A DNA stretch of 64,000 nucleotides from Saccharibacillus alkalitolerans (GTDB lineage Bacteria > Bacillota > Bacilli > Paenibacillales > Paenibacillaceae), in the NCBI RefSeq assembly GCF_011090185.1, contig NZ_JAAFGS010000004.1, positions 310,001-374,000 of the forward strand, in the 5' to 3' direction. Positions 7,807 to 15,899 of this stretch are shown piece by piece (positions within the stretch are counted from its first letter, which is position 1; every line of letters begins with the position of its first letter). A program made the position numbers and the translations under genes. Under the pieces are notes generated by a model, which was given only the letters and a program-made list of their open reading frames with translations, was not told the DNA's origin and did no database searches.

Positions 7807-9306
7807 ATGACCGCAAATCACACAATGATGCAATTTTTCGAATGGCATGTGCAGGCAGACGGAGAGCATTGGAACCGGCTGAAAGAAATGGCCCCAGAGC
7901 TGAAAAAGTGGGGCATCGACTCCGTATGGATTCCGCCCGTTACCAAGGGGCAGTCCGCGGAAGATACCGGCTATGGCGTATATGATCTGTACGATCTGGG
8001 CGAATTCGACCAGAAAGGCACGGTCCGCACCAAGTACGGTACGAAGGAAGAACTGAAAAGCGCCATCGCGGCCTGCCACGAATTCGGCATCGCCGTCTAT
8101 GTCGATCTGGTCATGAACCATAAGGCCGGCGCGGACGAGACAGAGCGATTCAAAGTCGTCGAAGTCGATCCGAACGACCGCAACGTCGTCATCTCCGAAG
8201 AGCCGTTCGAGATCGAAGGTTGGACCAAGTTCACCTTCCCGGGACGCGGTGACCAGTATTCTTCCTTCAAGTGGGATTACCGGTATTTTAACGGCACGGA
8301 CTACGACAACGCTACCGGAAACACGGGGATCTACCGGATCGGCGGCGAGAATCGGGGATGGGACGACAAGGTGGACAACGAATTCGGCAATTACGATTAC
8401 CTGATGTTCGCCAACATCGACTATCGAATTCCGGAAGTGCGCGAGGAAATGATGGAATGGGGCCGATGGCTCGTCGACACGCTGCAGTGCAGCGGCTATC
8501 GACTCGACGCGATCAAGCATATCAACCATGATTTCATCCGCGAGTTCGCGGGCGAAATGACCCGCAAGCGCGGCGAAGATTTCTACATCGTCGGCGAGTT
8601 CTGGAACAACGACCTGAACGCCTGCCGGGAATTCCTCGACAATGTCGACTACCGCATCGACCTGTTCGACGTCGCGCTGCACTATAAGCTGCACGAAGCG
8701 TCCAAGTCGGGCAGCGCGTTCGACCTGACGAAAATTTTCGACGACACGCTGGTCCAGACCCACCCGACGAACGCCGTCACCTTCGTGGACAACCACGACT
8801 CCCAGCCGGGCGAATCGCTGGAATCGTGGATCGAGGACTGGTTCAAACAGAGCGCGTACGCTCTCATTCTGCTGCGGCGCGACGGTTACCCGTGCGTGTT
8901 CTACGGCGACTACTTCGGCATCGGCGGGGAACACCCGATCGACGGCAAAAAGATGGCGATCGATCCGCTGCTCTACGCCCGCTGCCAAAAAGCGTACGGC
9001 GACCAGGACGACTACTTCGATCATCCGAATACGATCGGCTGGGTGCGCAGAGGCATCGAAGAAGTGGCCGGCTCCGGCTGCGCGGTCGTGATCTCCAACG
9101 GCGACGCCGGCGAGAAGCGCATGAACGTCGGCGCCGAACGCGCCGGCGAGGAATGGATCGACCTGACGAACACGCGCGACGAAAAAATCGTGATCGAAGA
9201 AGACGGCTTCGCCACTTTCCCGGTCAACGGCGGCAGCGTGTCCGTCTGGGCGCTTCCGGAAGAAGACCGGAACATGGACTGCGCGGCGGACGCGCAGGGT
9301 CAGTAA
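7807..9306 (+). CDS. cytoplasmic alpha-amylase (GH13)
   Basis: A 499-residue glycoside hydrolase family 13 enzyme cleaving alpha-1,4-glucans. The catalytic triad is clear: nucleophile Asp in GYRLDAIKH (residue 234), acid/base Glu in FYIVGEFWN (264) and Asp in FVDNHDSQPG (331). The same spacing is found in the Bacillus liquefying amylases (231/261/328). There is no signal peptide; the protein starts at the mature-like segment MMQFFEWHVQADG, so it should act inside the cell on maltodextrin or glycogen. ATG 7807 is ten bases from AGGAGG; an in-frame TTG at 7801 is only four bases away. Tandem repeats follow immediately. The neighbours are not sugar genes. Confidence 0.95.
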   Translation: MTANHTMMQFFEWHVQADGEHWNRLKEMAPELKKWGIDSVWIPPVTKGQSAEDTGYGVYDLYDLGEFDQKGTVRTKYGTKEELKSAIAACHEFGIAVYVDLVMNHKAGADETERFKVVEVDPNDRNVVISEEPFEIEGWTKFTFPGRGDQYSSFKWDYRYFNGTDYDNATGNTGIYRIGGENRGWDDKVDNEFGNYDYLMFANIDYRIPEVREEMMEWGRWLVDTLQCSGYRLDAIKHINHDFIREFAGEMTRKRGEDFYIVGEFWNNDLNACREFLDNVDYRIDLFDVALHYKLHEASKSGSAFDLTKIFDDTLVQTHPTNAVTFVDNHDSQPGESLESWIEDWFKQSAYALILLRRDGYPCVFYGDYFGIGGEHPIDGKKMAIDPLLYARCQKAYGDQDDYFDHPNTIGWVRRGIEEVAGSGCAVVISNGDAGEKRMNVGAERAGEEWIDLTNTRDEKIVIEEDGFATFPVNGGSVSVWALPEEDRNMDCAADAQGQ

Positions 9307-9330
9307 AGCGAACGGACGGAAGGTCCTCGC

Positions 9331-9659
9331 GGGCTTCGATGATGCGGGCAGGCTCCGAACAGGCGAGCGGGCTTAGACGATTCGAGCAGGCTCCGAAAAA
9401 GCGAGCGGGCTTAGACGATTCGAGCAGGCCCCGAAAAAGCGAGCGGGCTTCGGCGGTCCGAGCAGGACCCGAAAAAGCGAGCGGGCTTCGGCGGTCCGAG
9501 CAGGACCCGAAAAAGCGAGCGGGCTTCGGCGGTCCGAGCAGGACCCGAAAAAGCGAGCGGGCTTCGGCGGTCCGAGCAGGCTCTGAAAAAGCGAGCGGGC
9601 TTCGGCGGTCCGAGCAGGCTCTGAAAAAGCGAGCGGGCTTCGGCGGTCCGAGCAGGACC
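9331..9659. repeat. 38-bp tandem repeat array (about 8.6 copies)
   Basis: Eight complete 38-base units start at 9331, 9369, 9407, 9445, 9483, 9521, 9559 and 9597, plus a 25-base partial copy at 9635. Each begins GGGCTT and ends AAAAAGCGAGC or similar. Units 4-6 are identical, units 7-8 carry GGCTCTGAAAAAG instead of GGACCCGAAAAAG, and the first units are more diverged. There are no unique spacers, so it is not a CRISPR array, and 38 is not a multiple of three, so it is not a coding repeat. Confidence 0.95.
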
Positions 9660-9694
9660 GTCTTTTCCGCTCGTCCTTTCGATCGGGCATGCCG

Positions 9695-9738
9695 AAAAAT
9701 CCGTCTCCGCGGCGATTTCGCCGTAGGGACGGATTTTT
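9695..9738. terminator. terminator after amylase and repeat array
   Basis: AAAAATCCGTC pairs with GACGGATTTTT around an inner GGCGATTTCGCC hairpin. The A/T-rich ends suit termination in both directions. Confidence 0.8.
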
Positions 9739-9791
9739 GTCATGCGGATTCGGCGATTCGAAGACGCCCGGGGCAGGCCCGATGCGGGATG

Positions 9792-9823
9792 GCCGCGCCG
9801 AGAAGGCGCCTTCTCGGCGCGGC
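9792..9823. repeat. 32-bp perfect palindrome
   Basis: Bases 9792-9807 are followed at once by their exact reverse complement at 9808-9823, with no spacer and no T run. It sits between the convergent amylase and LysE genes. Confidence 0.95.
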
Positions 9824-9850
9824 AGCAGGCAAGGGCCTGAGCCATGTATT

Positions 9851-10510
9851 TTACGCCAAACTCCAGAGCAAATACAGCGCCGTTCCCCAGATAAACAGCG
9901 CCGAGCCTTTGTTGAACAAGGCCATCCATCGCCCGCTTCCGTCGAATCGGCGCAGCACGGCTCCCGCTCCGGCCAATCCGGCGAACCAGACCCAGGAGAC
10001 GGCGGCGCAGGCCGCAGCGAAGCGCAGCCTTGCCGGCCCTTCGTAGACGAGCGCGCTCGTGCCGATCACCCCGATCGTATCGAGCAGGGCATGGGGATTG
10101 AGCAGCGAGACGGAAATCGCGAAAATCATCTGCTTCGAAGCCGGCAGCGCGCGCGGCGGAGCCTCGGCGCCGTCCGTACCGTTCCCGTTGCCGGGAGTGC
10201 CCGGATTATCGGAGCTCCCCCAGGCAGCCGGCTTCGAGCGCCACAGCGACAAGCCCATATAGGCGAGGAATAAGACCCCCGCCAGCATCAGCGCGATGCG
10301 GAGCGCTTCGAACTTCAGCACGACGGCCGAGACGCCGAACACGGCCAGCAGAATCAGCAGCGTATCGCACAGCGACGCGGCCAGAACGGCCGGCATCGCG
10401 CGGGACAGGCGGAGCTGAGCGGCCCCCTGGGTAAATACGAAGACGTTCTGCACGCCGAGCGGCAGAATCAGGCCGAAGGCCAGAATAAATCCGTGCAGGA
10501 TGGCTTCCAA
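9851..10510 (-). CDS. LysE/RhtB family amino-acid exporter
   Basis: A 219-residue inner-membrane exporter with six hydrophobic segments. The family hallmark GFILAFGLILPLGVQNVFVFTQGA is at the N-terminus (written here only to identify it; key residues are the PLGVQN turn) and ISVSLLNPHALLDT marks the second conserved half. Substrates in this family are basic amino acids, arginine or homoserine; which one applies here cannot be told. The start is a TTG at 10508-10510, 11 bases from AAAGGAG; the much longer open frame upstream lacks hydrophobic or conserved sequence. A Gly/Asn/Thr-rich loop (about residues 120-135) is longer than usual. It is transcribed alone. Confidence 0.88.
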   Translation of the reverse strand: MEAILHGFILAFGLILPLGVQNVFVFTQGAAQLRLSRAMPAVLAASLCDTLLILLAVFGVSAVVLKFEALRIALMLAGVLFLAYMGLSLWRSKPAAWGSSDNPGTPGNGNGTDGAEAPPRALPASKQMIFAISVSLLNPHALLDTIGVIGTSALVYEGPARLRFAAACAAVSWVWFAGLAGAGAVLRRFDGSGRWMALFNKGSALFIWGTALYLLWSLA

Positions 10511-10705
10511 TCGTACATCGACTCCTTTTTCTTTTCCTTTTCCATCATACGATGCGTGGAGAAAAAGAAAACCGCCGATTGGACGGTTTTCACCCACCCG
10601 ATTCGGACGGGACGCTCCGACTTCCCCCGAAGCCTCTACCGTCTGCGAAGCCGAAGAGAGATTCGAACTGCACGAGAGCGGGCGTACGCACCCTGCCAAG
10701 TTGAA

Positions 10706-10892
10706 AAATAACTGCGTATAAGCACTTATTTATTCAATTATCGCCCGACTTTTAAAAATAACTGCACCAGAGCAGCTATTTCACGAAAACAGGCCGAAAA
10801 AGGAGATTAAACGTACAATTAGCTGCTCTCCTGCACTTATTTTCTCCAAAAGATCATTTTGAGGCAAAATAAGTGCTCTTTCGCAGCTATTT
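10706..10892. repeat. four-hairpin array, copy A
   Basis: Four 26-base hairpins, each 10-base arm, 6-base loop, 10-base arm, start at 10706, 10756, 10817 and 10867 (spacing 50, 61, 50). Arms are variants of AAATAGCTGC or AAATAAGTGC and GCAGCTATTT or GCACTTATTT. The same architecture, loop pattern and exact spacing recur at 37833-38019. Confidence 0.9.
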
Positions 10893-10907
10893 CGAAAAGG
10901 AGAGCAC

Positions 10908-11005
10908 GGGAGCCAGAAGTCGGGCGCTGGAGTCAAGCAGGGGGCGGGAGCCAGAAGTCGGCAGCAGGAATCAAGCAAGAGCCGGGGCCCAGGAGTCGGG
11001 AGCGG
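10908..11005. repeat. 38-bp tandem repeat, about 2.6 copies
   Basis: Units start at 10908, 10946 and 10984 with GGGAGCCAGAAGTCGG (last copy GGGGCCCAGGAGTCGG). The period equals that of the array at 9331 but the sequence is different. Confidence 0.8.
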
Positions 11006-11163
11006 GACAATTGCTTATCCGGCCGGCTCACCGCTATCCCGCTCGCCGCCGGAAGCAAAAATGTCCCGCGAGCATACAAGCATACATACAAAAAAGGACC
11101 GCCTTCCGGCGATCCTTATCCTTTATCGTGCCGTATTCCATACCGTACGGTTCGATCCGCCCC

Positions 11164-11847
11164 TTACACCCAGCGGATGACGTCCTCCGGCGTACGGCGA
11201 GTCTGCGGCCGCAGTTCCTTGTCCTTGTTCCGATAGCCGAAAGCGGCCATGACGCTGACGCCGTAGGCGCCGTCCTCGAGCAGGCCGGCTTCTTCCAGCA
11301 CCGCGTCCAGCTTCTCGCGGTGGAAGCCTTCGATCGGGCAGGAATCGATGCCGATCTGAGCGGCGGCGGTCATCATGTTGCCGAGCGCGATATACGTCTG
11401 CTTCGACGCCCAGTCGAACAGGCTGCGCTCGTCGCGCAGATCGAAGTCGGTTACCTGGAACGACTTATAAATCTCGCCCGTCATCCGGTCGACCAATTCC
11501 TGCGGATAGCCTTTGACGTTCAGCATGTGCTGCGCCAGATGCGGGGAATCGTAACGGACGTCGCGGCGCGCGAGAATGACCACGAAATGGCTTGCCGTAG
11601 GCAGCTGGCCTTGGGCGCCCCAGGATACCGCGCGAATCTTCTCCCGCAGTTCCGGATTCTGCACGACGACGAATTTCCACGGCTCAAGTCCGATCGAACT
11701 CGGCGACAGCCGCGCCGTTTCCAGAATGAATTCGAATTCCTCGTCCGGAATTTTCCGGGCGGGATCGAAAGATTTTGTCGCATGTCTGAAGCGGTATGCC
11801 TCCAAAATTTCTTGTCTTTTTGTTTCGCTGCTCATTTCATCCGCCAT
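11164..11847 (-). CDS. yfkO: NAD(P)H nitroreductase, YfkO type
   Basis: A 227-residue FMN-dependent oxidoreductase of the NfsB/YfkO subgroup, expected to reduce nitro-aromatics or quinones in the cytoplasm. YRFRHATKSFDP, SPSSIGLEPWKFVVVQNP, DWASKQTYIALGNMMTAA and IGIDSCPIEGF closely resemble what I recall of Bacillus YfkO. AAAGG touches the first ATG (11847); the in-frame ATG four codons later (MSSETKRQ...) is about 12 bases from it and may be used instead. It stands alone between the repeat region and the ECF sigma operon; no dedicated regulator is adjacent. Confidence 0.88.
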   Translation of the reverse strand: MADEMSSETKRQEILEAYRFRHATKSFDPARKIPDEEFEFILETARLSPSSIGLEPWKFVVVQNPELREKIRAVSWGAQGQLPTASHFVVILARRDVRYDSPHLAQHMLNVKGYPQELVDRMTGEIYKSFQVTDFDLRDERSLFDWASKQTYIALGNMMTAAAQIGIDSCPIEGFHREKLDAVLEEAGLLEDGAYGVSVMAAFGYRNKDKELRPQTRRTPEDVIRWV

Positions 11848-11948
11848 CCTTTTCCCATATATGCAAAACGATAATTGGTTACTTTTAATTACCGAATCAT
11901 TCTACTCCATTTGCACATTCCGGTCAATCGGGAGGTCTTTTCGGCGGC

Positions 11949-12923
11949 TCACCGGTCGGCGGCAAACACCGTCGGGCCCTGCGTTTTTTCATACCGATTC
12001 ACAAGCTGAGCCCGGGAGATCGGGCCCGCCTCGACCGTTTCTCTCGACTGAGGGTCGTAGCGGAACACGGCGAACGATTCCTCTCCTTCCTTGCTATACG
12101 TCTCTCCGATAAAATCGAACGTTCGGCCGTCCGCGCTCCACAGACAGCCCGAATAACCGAATATCGTGTTTGCCTTCGGAATCGGCACTTCGAACAAGCG
12201 GGCATTGTCCAGGTTATACATTCCGGCCTTCGTTTCGCCGATCAGCCCGTATCCGAGCGCCATAATATGCCCTCCGTTATTCACCGGACCGCTCGGCATC
12301 CAGGCCGCGCCGTGGATCACCTCCGTAAATCCGTATCCTTCCTGTTCGAATTCTTTGTTCACGTTCCGCACTTCCCCGCTTGCCAGATTCACGACGAACA
12401 ACTTGGTGCTTTCGTGATAGCCGGCCGTGACCGCCGCGTACTGCCGGTCGGGCGACACGGTCACCGCATCGACCGTTTTCGGCGCTTCCGGAAGCTCGAC
12501 GGGATCAGGCAGAGACGGCGCTTCGAGCCGCAGCGAATCGAAATCGGCGGTGACGACATCGGCTTGGTCGTAATATTTCGCTACCTCGGCCGTCACGGTG
12601 ACGTCTCCGTTGATCCAGCGGATTCGATCTTTTTCCACGCTGCGGCGCGTGTCCCGCATATCCAGCGCGTAGGCCGACAGGTCGGAAGCTTGCTGCGGTT
12701 TTTCCGAAGGATCGGCAGCTTGAACGGCATCGGCCGCGCTCGACGCCCCGCCGGCTGGGGCAGCCTCTCCCTGCGCGGATTCGTTTGCGGCGCTGCTGCC
12801 GGCCCGGCTGCCGCCAGCCTCCTGAGCGCCGCAGCCGCTCAGCAGGATTACCCCGGCCAGTCCCGCCGCCAGCAGACCGCCGAGGCGTTTTCGTTCGTTT
12901 TTTTTCTTATTCATGGTAGTCAT
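11949..12923 (-). CDS. lipoprotein of the ECF sigma operon, function unknown
   Basis: A 324-residue secreted lipoprotein. A basic N-terminus and hydrophobic segment end in the lipobox LLSGCGAQ; Ala/Ser/Gly-rich linker residues (about 35-75) follow. The rest has repeated short beta-like segments with SADGRTFDFIG and SPDRQYAAVTAGY, reminiscent of beta-propeller blades, but no family is recognised. Its ATG overlaps the TGA of the preceding gene (ATGA at 12920-12923) and has GGAGG seven bases upstream, so the two are translationally coupled. It is the last gene of the sigma/anti-sigma operon and is probably a regulated or sensing surface protein (inference). Confidence 0.8.
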   Translation of the reverse strand: MTTMNKKKNERKRLGGLLAAGLAGVILLSGCGAQEAGGSRAGSSAANESAQGEAAPAGGASSAADAVQAADPSEKPQQASDLSAYALDMRDTRRSVEKDRIRWINGDVTVTAEVAKYYDQADVVTADFDSLRLEAPSLPDPVELPEAPKTVDAVTVSPDRQYAAVTAGYHESTKLFVVNLASGEVRNVNKEFEQEGYGFTEVIHGAAWMPSGPVNNGGHIMALGYGLIGETKAGMYNLDNARLFEVPIPKANTIFGYSGCLWSADGRTFDFIGETYSKEGEESFAVFRYDPQSRETVEAGPISRAQLVNRYEKTQGPTVFAADR

Positions 12924-14329
12924 GGCTGAACCTCCGATTGTTCGAGCGCGCGCAGCGCTCCCTTGATCTTGTTGTCGTAACGGAACGGCGTCTCGCTGCT
13001 TCCGCTGGTCCAATAGAGAATGACAAGCCCTCCCTCGCTGAACACATGCGGATAAATGTCCGGTCCTTCTCCGCCGGCCGACGAACGGAAGGTTCGGTCG
13101 ATCCGCTCGACTTCGGCCTGCGCCTTTTCCCGGCTGTCGAAGCTGAGAACGGTCAGCCGCTCGAAATCGGCCGCATCCGCGGAATTCCGGTCGATGATCA
13201 TCTCCTCCTCATGCACGCCGTCCATCGGCCGATCGTAAAACGGAAGGTCGCGATCCTGCCGGAACGTCAGCTTCATCCCCGATTCGGACAGCTTTTGCTT
13301 CACCGTTTCGATGCTGATCCCCTTTTGCGATTCTTCATTCGGATTCGGTCCCGGGACGGACTCTGTCCGCTGCGCGCCTTCGTTCGCTTCGAAGAAGCGC
13401 AGGATCGTATCCGCAGCTCCGCTGTAGGCGGTTCCGCGCAGCGTCATCTCCATGTGCCGCAATCCGTAAGTACGCTTGTCCAGCGAGTAGTAGACCGCTC
13501 CGCTGGCGACCGCTCCTTCGCCCTGCCGGGTCCAGTCGTAGCGGGAAAATCCCGATGTTCCGTCGTCGTTCGAATACAGCGAACGCAGCGTCATCCCTTC
13601 CCGGGTTTCCGGCGGGAACGCCTTCTGCTCCGCCCACTCCGCGCGTTCGGGGAAATACGTTCCGATGCCCGAAACGACGCTGCCGACGGTTCCCGTCTCG
13701 GTATACGTCAACTTTTCCCCCGAACGGTCCGGATCATCGGAGCCGCCGGAATTGTCGGGATTCGTCCAAGTCACCCCGAACGAACCGTTCGCGCCGACCT
13801 GGGCCTCCGATAGCGTCCAATTTCTCGGGGCCAGCAGCAGATATCCGCGCTCTCCGTCAGGCCGATAAATCAGCGCCGCCTGAAGCGCCGACGCTTCTTC
13901 TTCGGTCAGCGCGAACGTGACGGACGGCAGTTCCGGCAGGGCGTCCGACGATTCGCCGTCGTCGACCGCCAGATTCGCTTTGACGACCGTTAGCGGAACG
14001 TTGACGGCCGAACCGGCTGCCCCGTCCTTAAGCGGAAAGCCGAGGTTGGCCGGCGTGCGCGGTCCGTTCCCTTCCGGCAACGTGACCGCGGCTTGAGGCG
14101 GCTTCTGCCTCAGTCCGTCCAGTATGCCTCCGCTCTCCAGCGCGAAAATGCCGGCCAGCAGCGCAGCGCTCAGCGTCAGGACTCCCGCCCTCCTCCCCCA
14201 GAGTTCGAACCGGCGGGGCGTTTCCTTCACCTTCTCTTCGACGCGGCGCATCATCTGCGGCGTAAACGAATTATTGCGAAACGGCTTCTGCTTCAGCTCT
14301 TTTTCCCAATCGATGTCTTTTTTGGTCAT
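12920..14329 (-). CDS. probable membrane anti-sigma factor with large extracellular domain
   Basis: A 469-residue single-pass membrane protein. The cytoplasmic N-terminus (MTKKDIDWEKELKQKPF, TPQMMRRVEEKV) is short and basic, one membrane helix lies at about residues 45-65, and about 400 residues are outside. Position right after an ECF sigma gene with an ATGA overlap (14326-14329) makes an anti-sigma role very likely, although no zinc-binding HxxxCxxC motif is present. Much longer in-frame sequence upstream lies inside the sigma gene and is rejected. The outer domain has acidic and Ser/Gly-rich segments and no family I recognise. It may sense an envelope signal. Confidence 0.75.
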   Translation of the reverse strand: MTKKDIDWEKELKQKPFRNNSFTPQMMRRVEEKVKETPRRFELWGRRAGVLTLSAALLAGIFALESGGILDGLRQKPPQAAVTLPEGNGPRTPANLGFPLKDGAAGSAVNVPLTVVKANLAVDDGESSDALPELPSVTFALTEEEASALQAALIYRPDGERGYLLLAPRNWTLSEAQVGANGSFGVTWTNPDNSGGSDDPDRSGEKLTYTETGTVGSVVSGIGTYFPERAEWAEQKAFPPETREGMTLRSLYSNDDGTSGFSRYDWTRQGEGAVASGAVYYSLDKRTYGLRHMEMTLRGTAYSGAADTILRFFEANEGAQRTESVPGPNPNEESQKGISIETVKQKLSESGMKLTFRQDRDLPFYDRPMDGVHEEEMIIDRNSADAADFERLTVLSFDSREKAQAEVERIDRTFRSSAGGEGPDIYPHVFSEGGLVILYWTSGSSETPFRYDNKIKGALRALEQSEVQP

Positions 14330-14862
14330 GCTTCGCCCCGCTCCTTTTCCCATAATTCCGACGCTTTCCGCCGTGCCCGCTGCAGCCTCGTTTTTGCCGC
14401 GGAGACCGTAATGCCGAGCGCTCCCGCCAGCTCCTCCATCGTCATGTCGTAATGGGCCCGCAGCATCAGGATTTCCCGGTATTTCAGCGGCAGCTTCAGC
14501 ACGATTTTCCATACGTCGCTCGTCAGCTCCGCCCGCAGAAACTCCTCTTCCGCAGACCCGGACGCGCTCGTCTCGGGCACGTTCCCGGGCAGCGTCACCT
14601 TCCGCACGAAAGCCAGCCGCCGGTACGAATACCAGCGGTTGCGCGCGATGCGCAGCAGCCAGGTCTTCAGCGAAGCCTCGCCCCGATAAGCATGCATGTA
14701 TTTATAGGCTCGGATAAAAGTCTCTTGGGCCAAATCGTCGGCCAGTTCCCGGCTTCGGGTCATCATATAGAGATAATTCCATACGTCCTCCCCGTAAGTT
14801 TCCATGACCGATTCGAAAGCATCCGCGTTCATGGAGGCCACGTCCTGCATCTCGTACGACAT
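14326..14862 (-). CDS. ECF-type RNA polymerase sigma factor
   Basis: A 178-residue group 4 sigma factor. Region 2 is at about residues 15-85 (YLYMMTRSRELADDLAQETFIRAYKYMHAYRG contains the 2.2 signature DDLAQETF), a linker at 85-115 and region 4 at about 120-170 (LPLKYREILMLRAHYDMTMEELA, then the helix-turn-helix ending KTRLQRARRK). AAGGAGG precedes the ATG. It heads a three-gene operon with two ATGA overlaps. A GCAAC-type -35 element upstream suggests autoregulation. It resembles the SigW/YlaC branch but the exact subgroup is not assigned. Confidence 0.93.
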   Translation of the reverse strand: MSYEMQDVASMNADAFESVMETYGEDVWNYLYMMTRSRELADDLAQETFIRAYKYMHAYRGEASLKTWLLRIARNRWYSYRRLAFVRKVTLPGNVPETSASGSAEEEFLRAELTSDVWKIVLKLPLKYREILMLRAHYDMTMEELAGALGITVSAAKTRLQRARRKASELWEKERGEA

Positions 14863-14888
14863 ACCGCCCCTCCTTCTCTTCTATCCAA

Positions 14889-14917
14889 ACTGACCCCCCA
14901 GAAGGAATAAAAGTTGC
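14889..14917 (-). promoter_or_regulatory. possible ECF-type promoter of the sigma operon
   Basis: On the minus strand GCAACTTTT (14909-14917) is followed 14 bases later by GTCA (14891-14894), upstream of the sigma factor gene. GCAAC/AAC-type -35 and GTC-type -10 elements are typical of Bacilli ECF sigma targets. Confidence 0.4.
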
Positions 14918-14924
14918 TGAACGC

Positions 14925-14977
14925 GCAAAAAAACAAAAAGCTCCGCATTTTCGGCGGCTGCCGAAAATGCGGAGCTT
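14925..14977 (-). terminator. strong terminator of the 15.0-15.6 kb gene
   Basis: An 18-bp perfect stem (14938-14955 with 14960-14977) with a four-base loop; on the minus strand it is followed by TTTTTG and seven more T residues. Confidence 0.9.
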
Positions 14978-15011
14978 CTCCTTTTGGCCTTGCGATCGCG
15001 CTTGCCGCTTG

Positions 15012-15578
15012 TCAAACGCTGACGTCGAAATTGCGTCCGAGCTTGGCGGCCCGTGTCGGCTCGGTGCGAGTCTCCCACGGTTGGGCGGCACCCGGAACCG
15101 TCGGAGCCGCATACAGCGAACCCGGAGACTCGAATGCGCCCAGCATGGCGCGGGCGTAATCGTCTCCGCCTTTCGAAGGCGTACTGCGCACCGGAGCCTG
15201 CTCCGGCGCAGACTCTTCTTCCGCTTCGTCCGGCAGGGAAAACGAAGGTTCTTCCTGCGGAACCGATTCGTCACTCTGGCGGTCGGGGCGCCCTTGAACC
15301 GTAAATTCGGGCCGTTCGCCGTTCGCCGCGTCAAGCAGCGCGATATGCCGCTCCAGCAGGGCGATATGACGGCGAATGCGCATCGCCCGCTGCTCGCGGT
15401 CCGCTGACGAAGCCGGAAGTTGAAGAACCCTGGACAGCTCGACCTCCAGGCTCGCTTTGCGATTTTCCAGCGGTGCCTTGCCGTGCCGGCTGGGCGTGTA
15501 AGACGTGTTTAAAGCCGACATTCCGCTGATCGCGGGCACTGAACTTGCTCTGCCTTGTATACTGCTCATTGAAGCCAT
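15012..15578 (-). CDS. hypothetical protein with short coiled-coil
   Basis: A 188-residue soluble protein that I do not recognise. The N-terminal 30 residues are Ser/Ala-rich with low complexity; residues about 35-90 (NRKASLEVELSRVLQLP, then MRIRRHIALLERHIALLD) are likely helical and may pair as a coiled coil; the C-terminal half is acidic, Pro/Ser-rich and probably disordered. AAAGGCGG directly precedes the first ATG; the in-frame ATG three codons later (MSSIQGRA...) has better spacing. It is transcribed alone and ends in a very strong terminator, which supports a real gene. The overall plan recalls flagellar or FlxA-like accessory proteins, but that is only a loose resemblance. Confidence 0.6.
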   Translation of the reverse strand: MASMSSIQGRASSVPAISGMSALNTSYTPSRHGKAPLENRKASLEVELSRVLQLPASSADREQRAMRIRRHIALLERHIALLDAANGERPEFTVQGRPDRQSDESVPQEEPSFSLPDEAEEESAPEQAPVRSTPSKGGDDYARAMLGAFESPGSLYAAPTVPGAAQPWETRTEPTRAAKLGRNFDVSV

Positions 15579-15899
15579 CCGCCTTTCCCGATTGAAAATA
15601 GAAATCTAGGTCGAATGCCAAATGCACATTTATCGTTCGTAAAAGCCGATATTCCGCCGAACGTTCGCATGAAGCGAAAAAGCCGTTCCGCGGGATGAGG
15701 GGCCGTTGGGCCGAAACAAATCGGAATGAAGCTCAAAGCTCACTGATTTCGTATACATTACCCCGTTTTAAACCTTTCTAACAGCCGAACGCAAAAAAAC
15801 TTGCAGAAACCGGTAAAGCAGGTTTCCGCAAGCCAATAAGCAGATTTCTAAGGCCGCAAAGCGTGTCCGCATCGGCACGGCCGCAGTCGGCCAAGCCGA
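15579..15899 (-). other. intergenic region between pcp and the 15.0 kb gene
   Basis: No gene is seen. The region holds the pcp terminator (15793-15832) and, closer to 15578, the presumed promoter of the downstream hypothetical gene; no unambiguous -35/-10 pair was found. Confidence 0.6.
15793..15832 (-). terminator. terminator of pcp
   Basis: Arms CTTGCAGAAACC (15800-15811) and GGTTTCCGCAAG (15821-15832) with one mismatch; on the minus strand seven T residues follow. Confidence 0.85.

Larger units (their letters stand above)
10511..11163. other. intergenic region with hairpin array and short tandem repeats
   Basis: This 650-base stretch has no credible gene. It contains the upstream region of the LysE gene, a four-hairpin AT-rich array (10706-10892) and a three-copy 38-base tandem repeat (10908-11005) before the 3' end of the nitroreductase gene. 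Confidence 0.8.

Noticed and set aside
9331-9659. CRISPR array
   Set aside because: The 38-base units are contiguous without unique spacers, and no cas gene is present.
9373-9929. Repeat-containing protein genes across the 38-bp array
   Set aside because: The period is not a multiple of three, so the apparent repeats rotate through frames; no ribosome site or conserved start exists.
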